A DNA stretch of 8,140 bases from Cyanobacteria bacterium Co-bin13 (GCA_014534385.1 JACVRP010000159.1:1-8140); one strand, 5' to 3'. Counted from the first letter of the stretch, positions 1-5,973 are shown. Notes: generated by a model from the letters alone, not told the origin. Numbers and translations are program-made.

Positions 1-34
1 CATAATTCTTTCATTTTTCGATGGAAGCCTTCCC

Positions 35-832
35 ATGACTGACTCTAACTGGTCCTACACCTCCAACACCCCTAACCTACGGCTGGTTCGCTCCTATGAA
101 GTGCCAGTGCAGCCGATTCAGGTCAGCCATGTCAGCGTGCAGTATCGGCAGGTCAAGGCGCTTGAGGATGTGTCGGTGTCGGTGCAGCCAGGGCGGTTGA
201 CTGGGCTTATCGGCCCCAATGGCGCGGGCAAGAGCACGCTGCTAAAGGCCATGCTGGGCCTGGTGCCGGTGACCGAAGGCTCGGTGCTGTACGGAGAACA
301 GGCACTTGCAGACAAGCGCGATCGCATTGCCTACGTGCCCCAGCGCAGCCAAATTGACTGGCAATACCCCGCTACCGTTTGGGATGTGGTAATGATGGGG
401 CGGGTGCGGCAGGCCGGTTTTTTCCGCCGCTTCTCCACGGCTAGCCGCCGTAAAGCTCAGGCTGCCCTAGAGCGAGTGGGCATGGCTGAGTTTCGCGATC
501 GGCCCATCGGCCAGCTCTCGGGTGGGCAGCAGCAGCGGGTCTTTTTGGCCCGCTCCCTAGCGCAAGAGGCCGATATCTTCTGCTTCGACGAGCCGTTTGT
601 AGGCGTCGATCAAAAGACCGAAACCGTGCTGTTTCAGATTTTTCGGTCGCTGGCCAACGAGGGCAAGGTGGTGCTGGTGGTCAACCATGACCTGGGCGAG
701 TCGATTACCCACTTCGACAACCTGATCTTGCTAAACCGCGAACTCATAGCCAGCGGCCCGCGCGAGCACGTCTTAAACCGGGATAACCTGAGCCAGGCCT
801 ACGGTGGCCACGTGAACTTCTATGCCGCGTAG
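35..832 (+). CDS. mntA: Manganese-type metal ABC transporter, ATP-binding protein
   Basis: 265-aa nucleotide-binding subunit that hydrolyses ATP on the cytoplasmic face to power divalent metal import, most likely Mn2+. Visible motifs: Walker A GPNGAGKST (60-68), Q-loop Gln103 in YVPQRSQIDW, signature LSGGQ (161-165), Walker B ending in DEP with Asp185-Glu186, D-loop GVD (190-192) and H-loop His218 (VVNHD). The stretch around residues 99-123, with IDW and VVMMGR, and the DEPFVGVD segment resemble Mn/Zn/Fe-family ATPases such as Synechocystis MntA and Bacillus MntB, which favours Mn over generic transporters. The ATG at 35 has GGAAG at 23-27 as a ribosome binding site. An N-terminal extension of about 27 residues precedes the ABC fold. 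The permease gene follows 15 bp downstream, so the two form one operon; the substrate-binding gene should lie left of the window. Metal specificity (Mn versus Zn) cannot be settled from sequence. The symbol follows Synechocystis usage. Confidence 0.85.
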   Translation: MTDSNWSYTSNTPNLRLVRSYEVPVQPIQVSHVSVQYRQVKALEDVSVSVQPGRLTGLIGPNGAGKSTLLKAMLGLVPVTEGSVLYGEQALADKRDRIAYVPQRSQIDWQYPATVWDVVMMGRVRQAGFFRRFSTASRRKAQAALERVGMAEFRDRPIGQLSGGQQQRVFLARSLAQEADIFCFDEPFVGVDQKTETVLFQIFRSLANEGKVVLVVNHDLGESITHFDNLILLNRELIASGPREHVLNRDNLSQAYGGHVNFYAA

Positions 833-847
833 GGAAGTGCTGTAGAC

Positions 848-1744
848 ATGGATTTTTTTAATGCGCTGATCGAGCCGCTGCAGTATGGCTTTATGCAGCG
901 GGCGCTGCTGGTGGCGGTGCTGGTGGGCGTGGTCTGTGCGGTGGTGGGCAGTTACCTGATGGTGCAACGACTGGCGCTGTTGGGAGATGCCATCAGCCAC
1001 TCGGTGCTGCCGGGGCTTGCGATCGCATTTCTGATAGGGGCCAATATTTTTGTCGGGGCCTTCATTGCCGGTATTCTCAGCACCCTGGTCATCGGCTGGA
1101 TCCGCACCCGCAGCCCAATCAAAGAAGACGCCGCGATGGGCATTGTGCTCTCTGCCTTCTTTGCTCTGGGCATTACCCTGATCACTGCCATTCAAAGAAC
1201 CAACAAGATCGACCTCAATCACTTTCTCTTTGGCAATATTTTGGGCGTGACCGGCAGCGACCTGCGAGATACAGCCATCATTGCCGGAGTAGCGCTGGTG
1301 GTGGTCTTTTTACTGTACAAAGAGCTGCTGTTTTACACCTTTGATCCCCAGGGAGCCGAAGCTGTGGGGCTGCCGGTAAACCTGCTCAATTTTGGTCTGA
1401 TGGCGCTAATTGCCCTGACTGTGGTAGCCAGCCTCAAAGCAGTGGGAGTCGTGCTGGTGCTCTCTTTGCTGATTACGCCCGGTGCGACTGCCTACCTGCT
1501 GGTGCCTAGGCTGCATCAGGTTATGTTTGTGGGAGCCGGGATCGGCGTTTTCTCCAGCATCAGCGGCATGTACTTGAGCTACTGGTTTAACCTGCCCTCT
1601 GGCCCGGCGATTGTGCTGGTAGTTTCGTCTCTGTTTACGCTGGCGCTGCTGTTTAGCCCACGTCACGGCATTTTGACACAGCCGGCTGGGCCAAAGCGAT
1701 CGCACCCCGTCTGGCAAGAATTGAAATCCTTCTTCAAAACATAA
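848..1744 (+). CDS. mntB: Manganese-type metal ABC transporter, permease (ABC-3 family)
   Basis: 298-aa integral membrane permease of the ABC-3 (ZnuB/TroC/MntB) family, forming the channel that works with the preceding ATPase. Most of the chain is hydrophobic, with roughly eight membrane segments (about 19-37, 54-75, 97-117, 141-160, 178-196, 198-219, 226-246 and 252-270). Family-typical blocks are visible: GDAISHSVLPGLA (46-58) between the first segments, and KAVGVVLVLSLLITPGA (197-213). A basic cytoplasmic tail of about 28 residues ends the protein. Length matches the family (about 280-305). The ATG at 848 is preceded by AGGGAAG at 831-837, which overlaps the stop codon of the ATPase gene, consistent with translational coupling. 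No clear terminator follows the stop at 1742-1744, so read-through into the next gene is possible. Zinc transport is the main alternative. Confidence 0.85.
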   Translation: MDFFNALIEPLQYGFMQRALLVAVLVGVVCAVVGSYLMVQRLALLGDAISHSVLPGLAIAFLIGANIFVGAFIAGILSTLVIGWIRTRSPIKEDAAMGIVLSAFFALGITLITAIQRTNKIDLNHFLFGNILGVTGSDLRDTAIIAGVALVVVFLLYKELLFYTFDPQGAEAVGLPVNLLNFGLMALIALTVVASLKAVGVVLVLSLLITPGATAYLLVPRLHQVMFVGAGIGVFSSISGMYLSYWFNLPSGPAIVLVVSSLFTLALLFSPRHGILTQPAGPKRSHPVWQELKSFFKT

Positions 1745-1810
1745 TCTCGATTCGTGAGTTAACATAGCCGCAGGCTGGTATTTCTTTTGACAGATTGACG
1801 GCTATATCCT

Positions 1811-2593
1811 GTGACTTCGTTGCCTAAAGACAAGCAACCGCGACAGCGAAAGCAACTGCGCCAGCGGCCGAAACTGCGCCAGCCCCCGCGACGCTCAGGT
1901 CAGTCTCGGTCTGCTGATCCCAACTACGCTGCTTTACCTGTAACGGCGTTTTTGCTGTTGCTTACTGCCTGGTTTATTCAAAACGCGCCTTCGCCAGAGC
2001 GAGTAGGCCATTCAGATCAGGCCAGCTGGGTCGAATACCCGGAGCCACTCGTAATGCGAGGCGGCGATCCCCATATCCGGGCCCTAATGCGGACGATCTC
2101 AGCCTCTGAGTCCAACATGGACGAACCCTATCGCCTCCTCTATGGCGGCAAACTGGTAGAGGATCTCAGCCGGCACCCCGATCTTTGCGTCGAAATTGTG
2201 GCAGGCCCTAACCTGGGAGACTGCACGACGGCTGCAGGGCGCTATCAGTTTCTCACCACCACCTGGGAGGCCAAAGCCGAAGCCTACCATCCCAGTCCGC
2301 CCCCCTGGTTCGATATGTGGGGTGAATACAGCTTCCAGCCTGAATATCAGGATGCCGTTGTGCATAGCTGGCTGAGCGATACCTCAGCCTGGGGCGTCGA
2401 TATCGCAGAGATGCTGCGGCAAGAGCGTTTAGATGAAGTGCTATATATGCTCTCCGGCACCTGGACCAGCCTGGGCTACGGCATTGAAACCAACAGCATG
2501 AGCGGCTACCTGCCCCAGATTTACAACGCTATGCTGGAAGAAGAACTCAATCAGACAGGGGCAACCTTTCCCTTTTATCCAGGTCGCTCCTGA
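1811..2593 (+). CDS. Membrane-anchored GH104 lysozyme (lambda endolysin-like)
   Basis: 260-aa protein that should cleave peptidoglycan outside the cytoplasmic membrane. Residues about 87-235 match the lambda R endolysin pattern (GH104, a lytic transglycosylase-type fold): an N-terminal SES motif with candidate catalytic Glu100 (lambda: SEG with Glu19), YGGKLVEDLSRHP (111-123; lambda GGELFTDYSDHP), the AGRYQFL block (142-148; lambda AGRYQLL) and a late W-T-S-L...GYG block (218-224). The first 36 residues are very basic (12 Lys/Arg), followed by one hydrophobic segment at about 43-58 without an obvious cleavage site, so it is probably a type II single-pass protein facing the periplasm. Cys126 and Cys138 could form a disulfide. 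The GTG at 1811 is the first usable start after an in-frame stop at 1796-1798; no good Shine-Dalgarno is visible, and starting at the next ATG (residue 82) would remove the anchor. Neighbours show no phage genes, so it is likely a resident cell-wall enzyme. Confidence 0.8.
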   Translation: MTSLPKDKQPRQRKQLRQRPKLRQPPRRSGQSRSADPNYAALPVTAFLLLLTAWFIQNAPSPERVGHSDQASWVEYPEPLVMRGGDPHIRALMRTISASESNMDEPYRLLYGGKLVEDLSRHPDLCVEIVAGPNLGDCTTAAGRYQFLTTTWEAKAEAYHPSPPPWFDMWGEYSFQPEYQDAVVHSWLSDTSAWGVDIAEMLRQERLDEVLYMLSGTWTSLGYGIETNSMSGYLPQIYNAMLEEELNQTGATFPFYPGRS

Positions 2594-2632
2594 GAAAGCT
2601 TTGGGTGCTGTAGCTCCACAAAGTATCCCCAG

Positions 2633-2672
2633 AAAAAAGTAGAGACGCGATTAATCGCGTCTCTACTTTTTT
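2633..2672. terminator. Perfect 40-bp palindrome, bidirectional terminator
   Basis: Positions 2633-2652 are the exact reverse complement of 2653-2672. The core is GTAGAGACGCGATT and its complement, flanked by six A on the left and six T on the right. Either strand therefore gives a GC-containing stem followed by a U run. It lies between the converging lysozyme gene (stop 2593) and gnd (stop near 2711), as expected for a shared Rho-independent terminator. The core GAGACGCG...CGCGTCTC recurs at 4685-4712, so it is also a member of a dispersed repeat. Confidence 0.8.
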
Positions 2673-2710
2673 GGCAAGAAATTGGGTCTTAATCGGTGGA
2701 TCTGGCCGAG

Positions 2711-4135
2711 TTACACCTTCGCCGCTTCCTTCATCCATTCGGTGTGGAAAGTGCCCGCCTTGTCTACCCGCTCGTAGGTGTGGGCACCGAAGTAGTCCCG
2801 CTGAGCCTGGGTGAGGTTTTGGGGCAAGCGATCGCGCCGGTAGCTGTCGAAGTAGTCTAACGAGGCGCTAAAGGCCGGTACGGGAACGCCAAGCTGAGCG
2901 GCCATGGCAATGACTTCGCGCCAGGCTTCTTGCCGATCCAAAATCGTCTGCTTAAACTCGGGAGCCAGCAACAGGTTGGCTAGACTGCCGTTTTCATCGT
3001 AGGCGTGCTTGATCTTGTTCAAGAACCTAGCCCGAATAATGCAGCCGCCCTTCCAGATGCGGGCAATTTCGCCCAGGTCTAGGTTGTAGTTGAAGCTGTT
3101 AGATGCTGCGCCGATCAGCGCCATGCCCTGGGCATAGGAGCAGATCTTGGAGCAGTAGAGAGCATCGCGAATCTTATTTACAAAGGCTTGGGTGTCACCA
3201 TCGAAGCGGCCTGAGGGGCCAGTTAGCTGCTTAGAAGCCGAAACCCGCTCTTCCTTGATAGAAGACATAATTCGGGAGTTGACGGCAGCGATGATGGTGG
3301 GAATGCTGACGCCCATCTCCAGGGCGCTCATGACGGTCCAACGGCCAGTGCCCTTTTGTCCGGCTGCATCCACAATCAGCTCGACAATGGGCTTGCTAGT
3401 CTCTTCGTCGATCTTGGTGAAGATGTCTGCCGTAATCTCGATCAGGTAAGAGTCAAGCTCCTCGGTGGTGTTCCACTCGGCAAAGACCTCATGGAGCTGG
3501 TTGTGGTTCAGCCCCAGCACGTTTTTCAGCAGGTCGTAGGCTTCGGCAATCAGCTGCATGTCGCCGTATTCAATGCCGTTATGCACCATCTTGACGTAGT
3601 GCCCTGAGCCGCCCGGACCGATGTAGGTGACGCAGGGGCCATCATCGACCTGAGCCGCAATCTTGGTGACGATGGGTTCAATCGAGTCGTAGGCAGCTTT
3701 GGTGCCGCCGGGCATGAGGCTGGGCCCATTCAGTGCGCCCTCTTCACCGCCGCTGACGCCCATACCGATGTAGCTGAGCCCGGTCGATTCCAGTTCGCCC
3801 ACACGGCGCTCGGTATCTTCGTAGAGGGAGTTGCCGCCATCGATAATCATGTCGCCTTCCTGCAGCAGGGGCCGCAGCTGGGCAATAACAGCATCAACGG
3901 GATTGCCTGCTTTAACCATGACCAGAATGCGACGGGGCCGCTCTAGTGCCCCCACAAACTCCTCCAGGGAATAGGTGGCCTGGACGTTTTTACCAGGGGC
4001 GCGCTCCTGCATAAAGGTCTGGGTTTTTTCGGGGGAGCGGTTGTAGACAGCCACAGGAAATCCGTTGCGCTCGACGTTGAGCGCCAGGTTTTCACCCATG
4101 ACGGCCAGTCCAATTACACCAAAACTCTGTGCCAT
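2711..4135 (-). CDS. gnd: 6-phosphogluconate dehydrogenase, decarboxylating
   Basis: 474-aa cytosolic enzyme that converts 6-phosphogluconate plus NADP+ to ribulose-5-phosphate, CO2 and NADPH, the last oxidative step of the pentose phosphate pathway and a main source of NADPH in cyanobacteria in the dark. N-terminal Rossmann fold with GLAVMG (9-14) and Asn32-Arg33-Ser34, the expected NADP-specific positions. Substrate motif GVSGGEEGA (126-134), catalytic Lys182 and Glu189 in the KMVHNGIEYGDMQL stretch, the family signature DAAGQKGTGRW (256-266), and the C-terminal FGAHTYER block with His452 and Arg456 that reaches the partner active site in the dimer. Length matches the short-chain bacterial/animal type (about 470). 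The ATG at 4135 is preceded on its strand by GAGAG about 6 bases upstream. No residue is missing and no frameshift is seen. The gene is convergent with the lysozyme gene; its usual pentose-phosphate partners are not in the window. A candidate structured leader lies upstream. Confidence 0.97.
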   Translation of the reverse strand: MAQSFGVIGLAVMGENLALNVERNGFPVAVYNRSPEKTQTFMQERAPGKNVQATYSLEEFVGALERPRRILVMVKAGNPVDAVIAQLRPLLQEGDMIIDGGNSLYEDTERRVGELESTGLSYIGMGVSGGEEGALNGPSLMPGGTKAAYDSIEPIVTKIAAQVDDGPCVTYIGPGGSGHYVKMVHNGIEYGDMQLIAEAYDLLKNVLGLNHNQLHEVFAEWNTTEELDSYLIEITADIFTKIDEETSKPIVELIVDAAGQKGTGRWTVMSALEMGVSIPTIIAAVNSRIMSSIKEERVSASKQLTGPSGRFDGDTQAFVNKIRDALYCSKICSYAQGMALIGAASNSFNYNLDLGEIARIWKGGCIIRARFLNKIKHAYDENGSLANLLLAPEFKQTILDRQEAWREVIAMAAQLGVPVPAFSASLDYFDSYRRDRLPQNLTQAQRDYFGAHTYERVDKAGTFHTEWMKEAAKV

Positions 4136-4199
4136 AAAATTCTCTCGATTAACTGTGCGGTTAGCGGATGGGGGTCAGATGCCTGCAGAACCAGCTATG

Positions 4200-4255
4200 C
4201 CAAGCCCACTTCGGGATCTGGAGCGCCTCATGCAAACCTCCAGCTGTGGACTTGG
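4200..4255 (-). promoter_or_regulatory. Candidate structured 5' leader hairpin of gnd
   Basis: Read on the gnd strand, 4255-4246 (CCAAGTCCAC) pairs with 4209-4200 (GTGGGCTTGG) over ten positions, one of them a G-U wobble. Inside it 4243-4238 (CTGGAG) pairs with 4223-4218 (CTCCAG), leaving a 14-base loop and an asymmetric internal loop of 2 and 8 bases. The element begins 64 bases before the gnd start codon. No T run follows, so it is not a simple terminator. It matches no riboswitch class I recognise. A cis-regulatory role is inference; the pairing is visible directly. Confidence 0.4.
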
Positions 4256-4531
4256 ATAAGGAATACTTCAGTGGAAGCGTTTGTTGTTAGGGGTTATGTC
4301 AAAAGGGTAGTCAACTTTTTCGGTTTCCCGAATCTGTCAAAGGTTTTCTTTAGGCGAGAGGGGCTAAAACGTATCGTTCTCTACAATTTGGCGGATTTTC
4401 CGGCATTCCAAGTCTCTAAAGCACTCAGCCCAATTTTGAGCTAGAGCGGCCTAGATCCTTGCAGGCGGTTCCTGCTTGGACTGGGCAGGAGTGGCACAAT
4501 AAAGGCATCAAACTGGAACAAAGTAGCGATT

Positions 4532-4539
4532 AGGAGAAG
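4532..4539 (+). promoter_or_regulatory. Ribosome binding site of the 36-aa protein gene
   Basis: AGGAGAAG lies five bases before the GTG at 4545. It is one of the best Shine-Dalgarno matches in the window and is the main reason for accepting this short reading frame and its GTG start. Confidence 0.6.
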
Positions 4540-4544
4540 CAGTC

Positions 4545-4655
4545 GTGCCCGAGAAAAACTACTCCTGGAAAGGAAGCTGGAATGCTGGTGCAGTGCTGTC
4601 TTTGCTGGCAGTGGGTGGAGCGGTACTGCTGATTATGTCTGGATTTGGCAGCTAA
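4545..4655 (+). CDS. Small single-span membrane protein, unknown function (36 aa)
   Basis: 36-residue protein, GTG start and TAA stop. I do not recognise the family. The N-terminus is short, polar and aromatic (MPEKNYSWKGSW, 1-12), followed by a continuous hydrophobic stretch at about 15-33 rich in Leu, Val, Ala and Gly, and a short GFGS end. This is the architecture of the small single-helix subunits that cyanobacteria use in photosystems, cytochrome b6f and NDH-1, but the sequence does not match PsbX, PsbJ, PsbN, PetM, PetN or PsaI as I know them. Support for a real gene is the strong AGGAGAAG site five bases upstream, a membrane-segment composition unlikely from chance, and its place in an otherwise empty gap. 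It is transcribed divergently from gnd and converges on the DUF1499 gene. A subunit of a thylakoid complex is a guess; a spurious frame remains possible. Confidence 0.6.
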   Translation: MPEKNYSWKGSWNAGAVLSLLAVGGAVLLIMSGFGS

Positions 4656-4684
4656 GCCGAAAATCCTGGCATTGCTTTGGGTGG

Positions 4685-4712
4685 GCAGAGACGCGGCTAA
4701 ACGCGTCTCTGC
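4685..4712. repeat. GAGACGCG palindrome, second copy
   Basis: 11-bp perfect arms (4685-4695 GCAGAGACGCG and 4702-4712 CGCGTCTCTGC) around a six-base loop GCTAAA. The arms share AGAGACGCG with the 40-bp palindrome at 2633-2672, so both belong to one dispersed hairpin family. This copy has no flanking A or T run, so termination would be weak or Rho-assisted. It sits between the stop codons of the small membrane protein gene (4655) and the DUF1499 gene (4736), again a convergent junction. Confidence 0.7.
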
Positions 4713-4735
4713 GGTGCGACGTTAGGCCAGGGAAG

Positions 4736-5269
4736 TCAGGCCCGCTGGGCAGCGGTAAATTCGGCCCGGATGGTTTCGATGCGCTTGCGGTTGACGCCTA
4801 AATCCGACTGGCCGAGGCGGGAGGCTGACCGGACGTGGATCACCGATTCTGCCGGGTCAAGGTAGAACTCTACGTCGTCTACAAAGCCCATGAGCTGGCT
4901 GGCGAACTCGGCGCAGAGATAGTTGTCGCTCGCCTCAATGATTTCGGTGCGGGGTTGAGCCGTGACCACCGATTTGAGCGTAGCCAGGGCGGTAGCGGGG
5001 TCGGTAGTGAAGGCGATGGGTGCGATCGCATGTTCCCCATCTTGCGCTCCCTGGCTCACCACACAGTTGGGTGAACCGGGGCAGGGGGCGAGTTTGCCAT
5101 CTTTCACGCCCAGATTGGTGGGGCGCTGTCCGGCGAAAAATCCACTGAGTCCGGGTAGAGCAGCTAAAAACATAGATTCCGAGTTAGCGTAGGCGGGAGT
5201 AGCGGGGATAAGCCAGCTTCCCAGGGTTAAAGAAACAGTCAGCAGCAGGCCAAGTAGCAGGCGAATCAT
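4736..5269 (-). CDS. Exported DUF1499 family protein
   Basis: 177-aa protein of the DUF1499 family, whose function is unknown. A clear Sec signal peptide opens the chain: MIRLLLGLLLTVSLTLGSW hydrophobic core, then a PATPAYA motif with likely cleavage after Ala28, so the mature protein should be in the periplasm or thylakoid lumen. The family mark CPGSPNCVVS lies at 63-72, with Cys63 and Cys69, followed by HAIAPI (80-85). The second half (about 90-172) carries the family's LCAEFAS...GFVDDVEFYLD...VIHVRSASRLGQSDLGVNRKRIETIR pattern, here given in shortened pieces: FVDDVEFYLDP (129-139), VRSASRLGQSDLGVN (146-160). No strong Shine-Dalgarno precedes the ATG at 5269, but the signal peptide fixes the start. 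The gene is divergent from DUF2358 with 200 bp between them and no closer partner that would suggest a pathway. Confidence 0.85.
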   Translation of the reverse strand: MIRLLLGLLLTVSLTLGSWLIPATPAYANSESMFLAALPGLSGFFAGQRPTNLGVKDGKLAPCPGSPNCVVSQGAQDGEHAIAPIAFTTDPATALATLKSVVTAQPRTEIIEASDNYLCAEFASQLMGFVDDVEFYLDPAESVIHVRSASRLGQSDLGVNRKRIETIRAEFTAAQRA

Positions 5270-5290
5270 GGATTTTTGCAGGGAGGATCT

Positions 5291-5356
5291 ATGGAAGAGT
5301 TTACTGACTTTGCCCTGGCTTGTCAGATTCAGCGACTCGGCTTTGCTAGGAGATAG
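5291..5356 (+). CDS. Possible 21-aa peptide ORF with strong Shine-Dalgarno
   Basis: ATG at 5291 follows GGGAGGA (5281-5287), the closest match to the anti-Shine-Dalgarno complement in the window. It encodes 21 residues (begins MEEFTDFALA, ends GFARR) before TAG at 5354. It ends 113 bases before the DUF2358 start. No family is recognised, there is no membrane segment, and only 21 bp separate it from the divergent DUF1499 start, so a dedicated promoter would have to lie inside that gene. It could be a leader peptide, a real microprotein, or chance. Confidence 0.2.
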   Translation: MEEFTDFALACQIQRLGFARR

Positions 5357-5420
5357 CCTAGAGCATCTTGGGCCAAAATTCTCTTGTCAGGCAAAAACGG
5401 CTGTATTCCCTGTCCTCCTG

Positions 5421-5449
5421 TTGAGCTTTACGCCTCTGTTCGATACGCT
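5421..5449 (+). promoter_or_regulatory. Candidate promoter of the DUF2358-ALDH unit
   Basis: TTGAGC and TACGCT separated by 17 bases. The -35 matches the consensus at five of six positions, the -10 at only three, so the call rests mainly on spacing and position 20 bases before the start codon. Confidence 0.25.
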
Positions 5450-5469
5450 TTTCGGTAAAGCTCTGAATC

Positions 5470-5937
5470 ATGGCTGAATCTACTTTCGATGCTCCTGTCG
5501 GGGTAAACCCGCCTGACCCTCAAGCGGTCGAGCAAGTTGTGAAAACGCTACAGGCCGACCTACCGGCGCTGTTTGAGCAAGACATCACCTACGACATCTA
5601 TACCTCAGATATTCTTTTCAAAGATCCGGTTAACCGGTTTAAGGGCAAATTTAACTACCGCATCATCTTCTGGACTCTGCGGTTTCATGGCCGCCTGTTT
5701 TTTACTGAGCTGTTTTTTGATCTGCACGGCGTGAAACCCGTTGCCCCTGAGCAGATCCGAGCCGATTGGACAGTGCGAGGCAGCTTGCGACTGCCGTGGC
5801 AGACCCGCCTGTTTTTCAACGGTTTTTCAATTTATCGGCTCACCTCTGAGGCCCAAATCTATGAACACGTCGACACCTGGGATCGATCTCCGGGGGAAAT
5901 TCTGCGCCAATTTCTGCCCCAGCGATCTTCCCCTTAA
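5470..5937 (+). CDS. DUF2358 family protein (NTF2-like)
   Basis: 155-aa soluble protein of the DUF2358 family, common in cyanobacteria and plastid-bearing eukaryotes and expected to take an NTF2/SnoaL-like alpha-beta fold. No enzymatic role is established. Visible family pattern: an N-terminal helix with VVKTLQADLPALFEQD (23-38), DIYTSDILFKDPVNRFKG (42-59, the most typical block), an aromatic strand region FNYRIIFWTLRFHGRLFFTELFF given here as 61-83, then RADWTVRGSLRLPW (97-110) and YEHVDTWDRSP (131-141). No signal peptide or membrane helix. The start ATG at 5470 is the first in frame of reasonable position; the ribosome binding site is poor. The aldehyde dehydrogenase gene begins 36 bp downstream on the same strand without an intervening terminator, so the two are probably co-transcribed. 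A link between the products is inference. Confidence 0.85.
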   Translation: MAESTFDAPVGVNPPDPQAVEQVVKTLQADLPALFEQDITYDIYTSDILFKDPVNRFKGKFNYRIIFWTLRFHGRLFFTELFFDLHGVKPVAPEQIRADWTVRGSLRLPWQTRLFFNGFSIYRLTSEAQIYEHVDTWDRSPGEILRQFLPQRSSP

Positions 5938-5973
5938 GCCCATTAGGATAGAAACAGGAGAGTTGGATCCCTT

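Larger units (their letters stand above)
4136..4544. other. Intergenic region between gnd and the small membrane protein gene
   Basis: A 409-bp stretch between two divergent genes. It should hold both promoters. Besides the hairpin at 4200-4255 it contains three TTGAC motifs on the minus strand (GTCAA on plus at 4298-4302, 4310-4314 and 4336-4340), which could be -35 elements for gnd, although I find no convincing -10 at the right distance. Nearer the small gene, short arms GCAGG (4461-4465), CCTGC (4471-4475) and GCAGG (4485-4489) could form alternative hairpins, and CACAAT at 4495-4500 is a weak -10 candidate. No further protein gene is supported. Confidence 0.5.
5270..5469. other. Divergent intergenic region, DUF1499 / DUF2358
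   Basis: 200 bp that must hold the promoters for two divergent genes. On the plus strand TTGAGC (5421-5426), a 17-base spacer and TACGCT (5444-5449) form a plausible but weak sigma-70-type promoter for the DUF2358 gene, giving a leader of about 14 bases. Near the left end a strong Shine-Dalgarno precedes a 21-codon reading frame (described separately). No promoter for the minus-strand gene is clear. Confidence 0.4.

Noticed and set aside
21..38. Five-codon frame ATG...TGA overlapping the mntA start
   Set aside because: Too short to judge; the ATGA overlap with mntA is probably chance.
773..1222. Minus-strand 149-codon reading frame opposite the mntA-mntB junction
   Set aside because: It lies opposite two well-supported genes, is rich in His/Gln/Arg as expected from antisense of membrane-protein codons, and has no family match.
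1811..2593. Prophage remnant around the endolysin-like gene
   Set aside because: No holin, integrase, tail or capsid gene nearby; flanks are a metal transporter and gnd, and the protein carries a membrane anchor not seen in lambda R.
2633..2672. Insertion-sequence terminal repeat
   Set aside because: The two arms are adjacent with no space between them and no transposase is present; with its A and T tails it fits a terminator better.
4065..4259. Plus-strand 64-codon reading frame overlapping the gnd start
   Set aside because: It is mostly antisense to the gnd N-terminus and its hairpin leader, has no recognisable domain and no ribosome binding site; a shadow frame.
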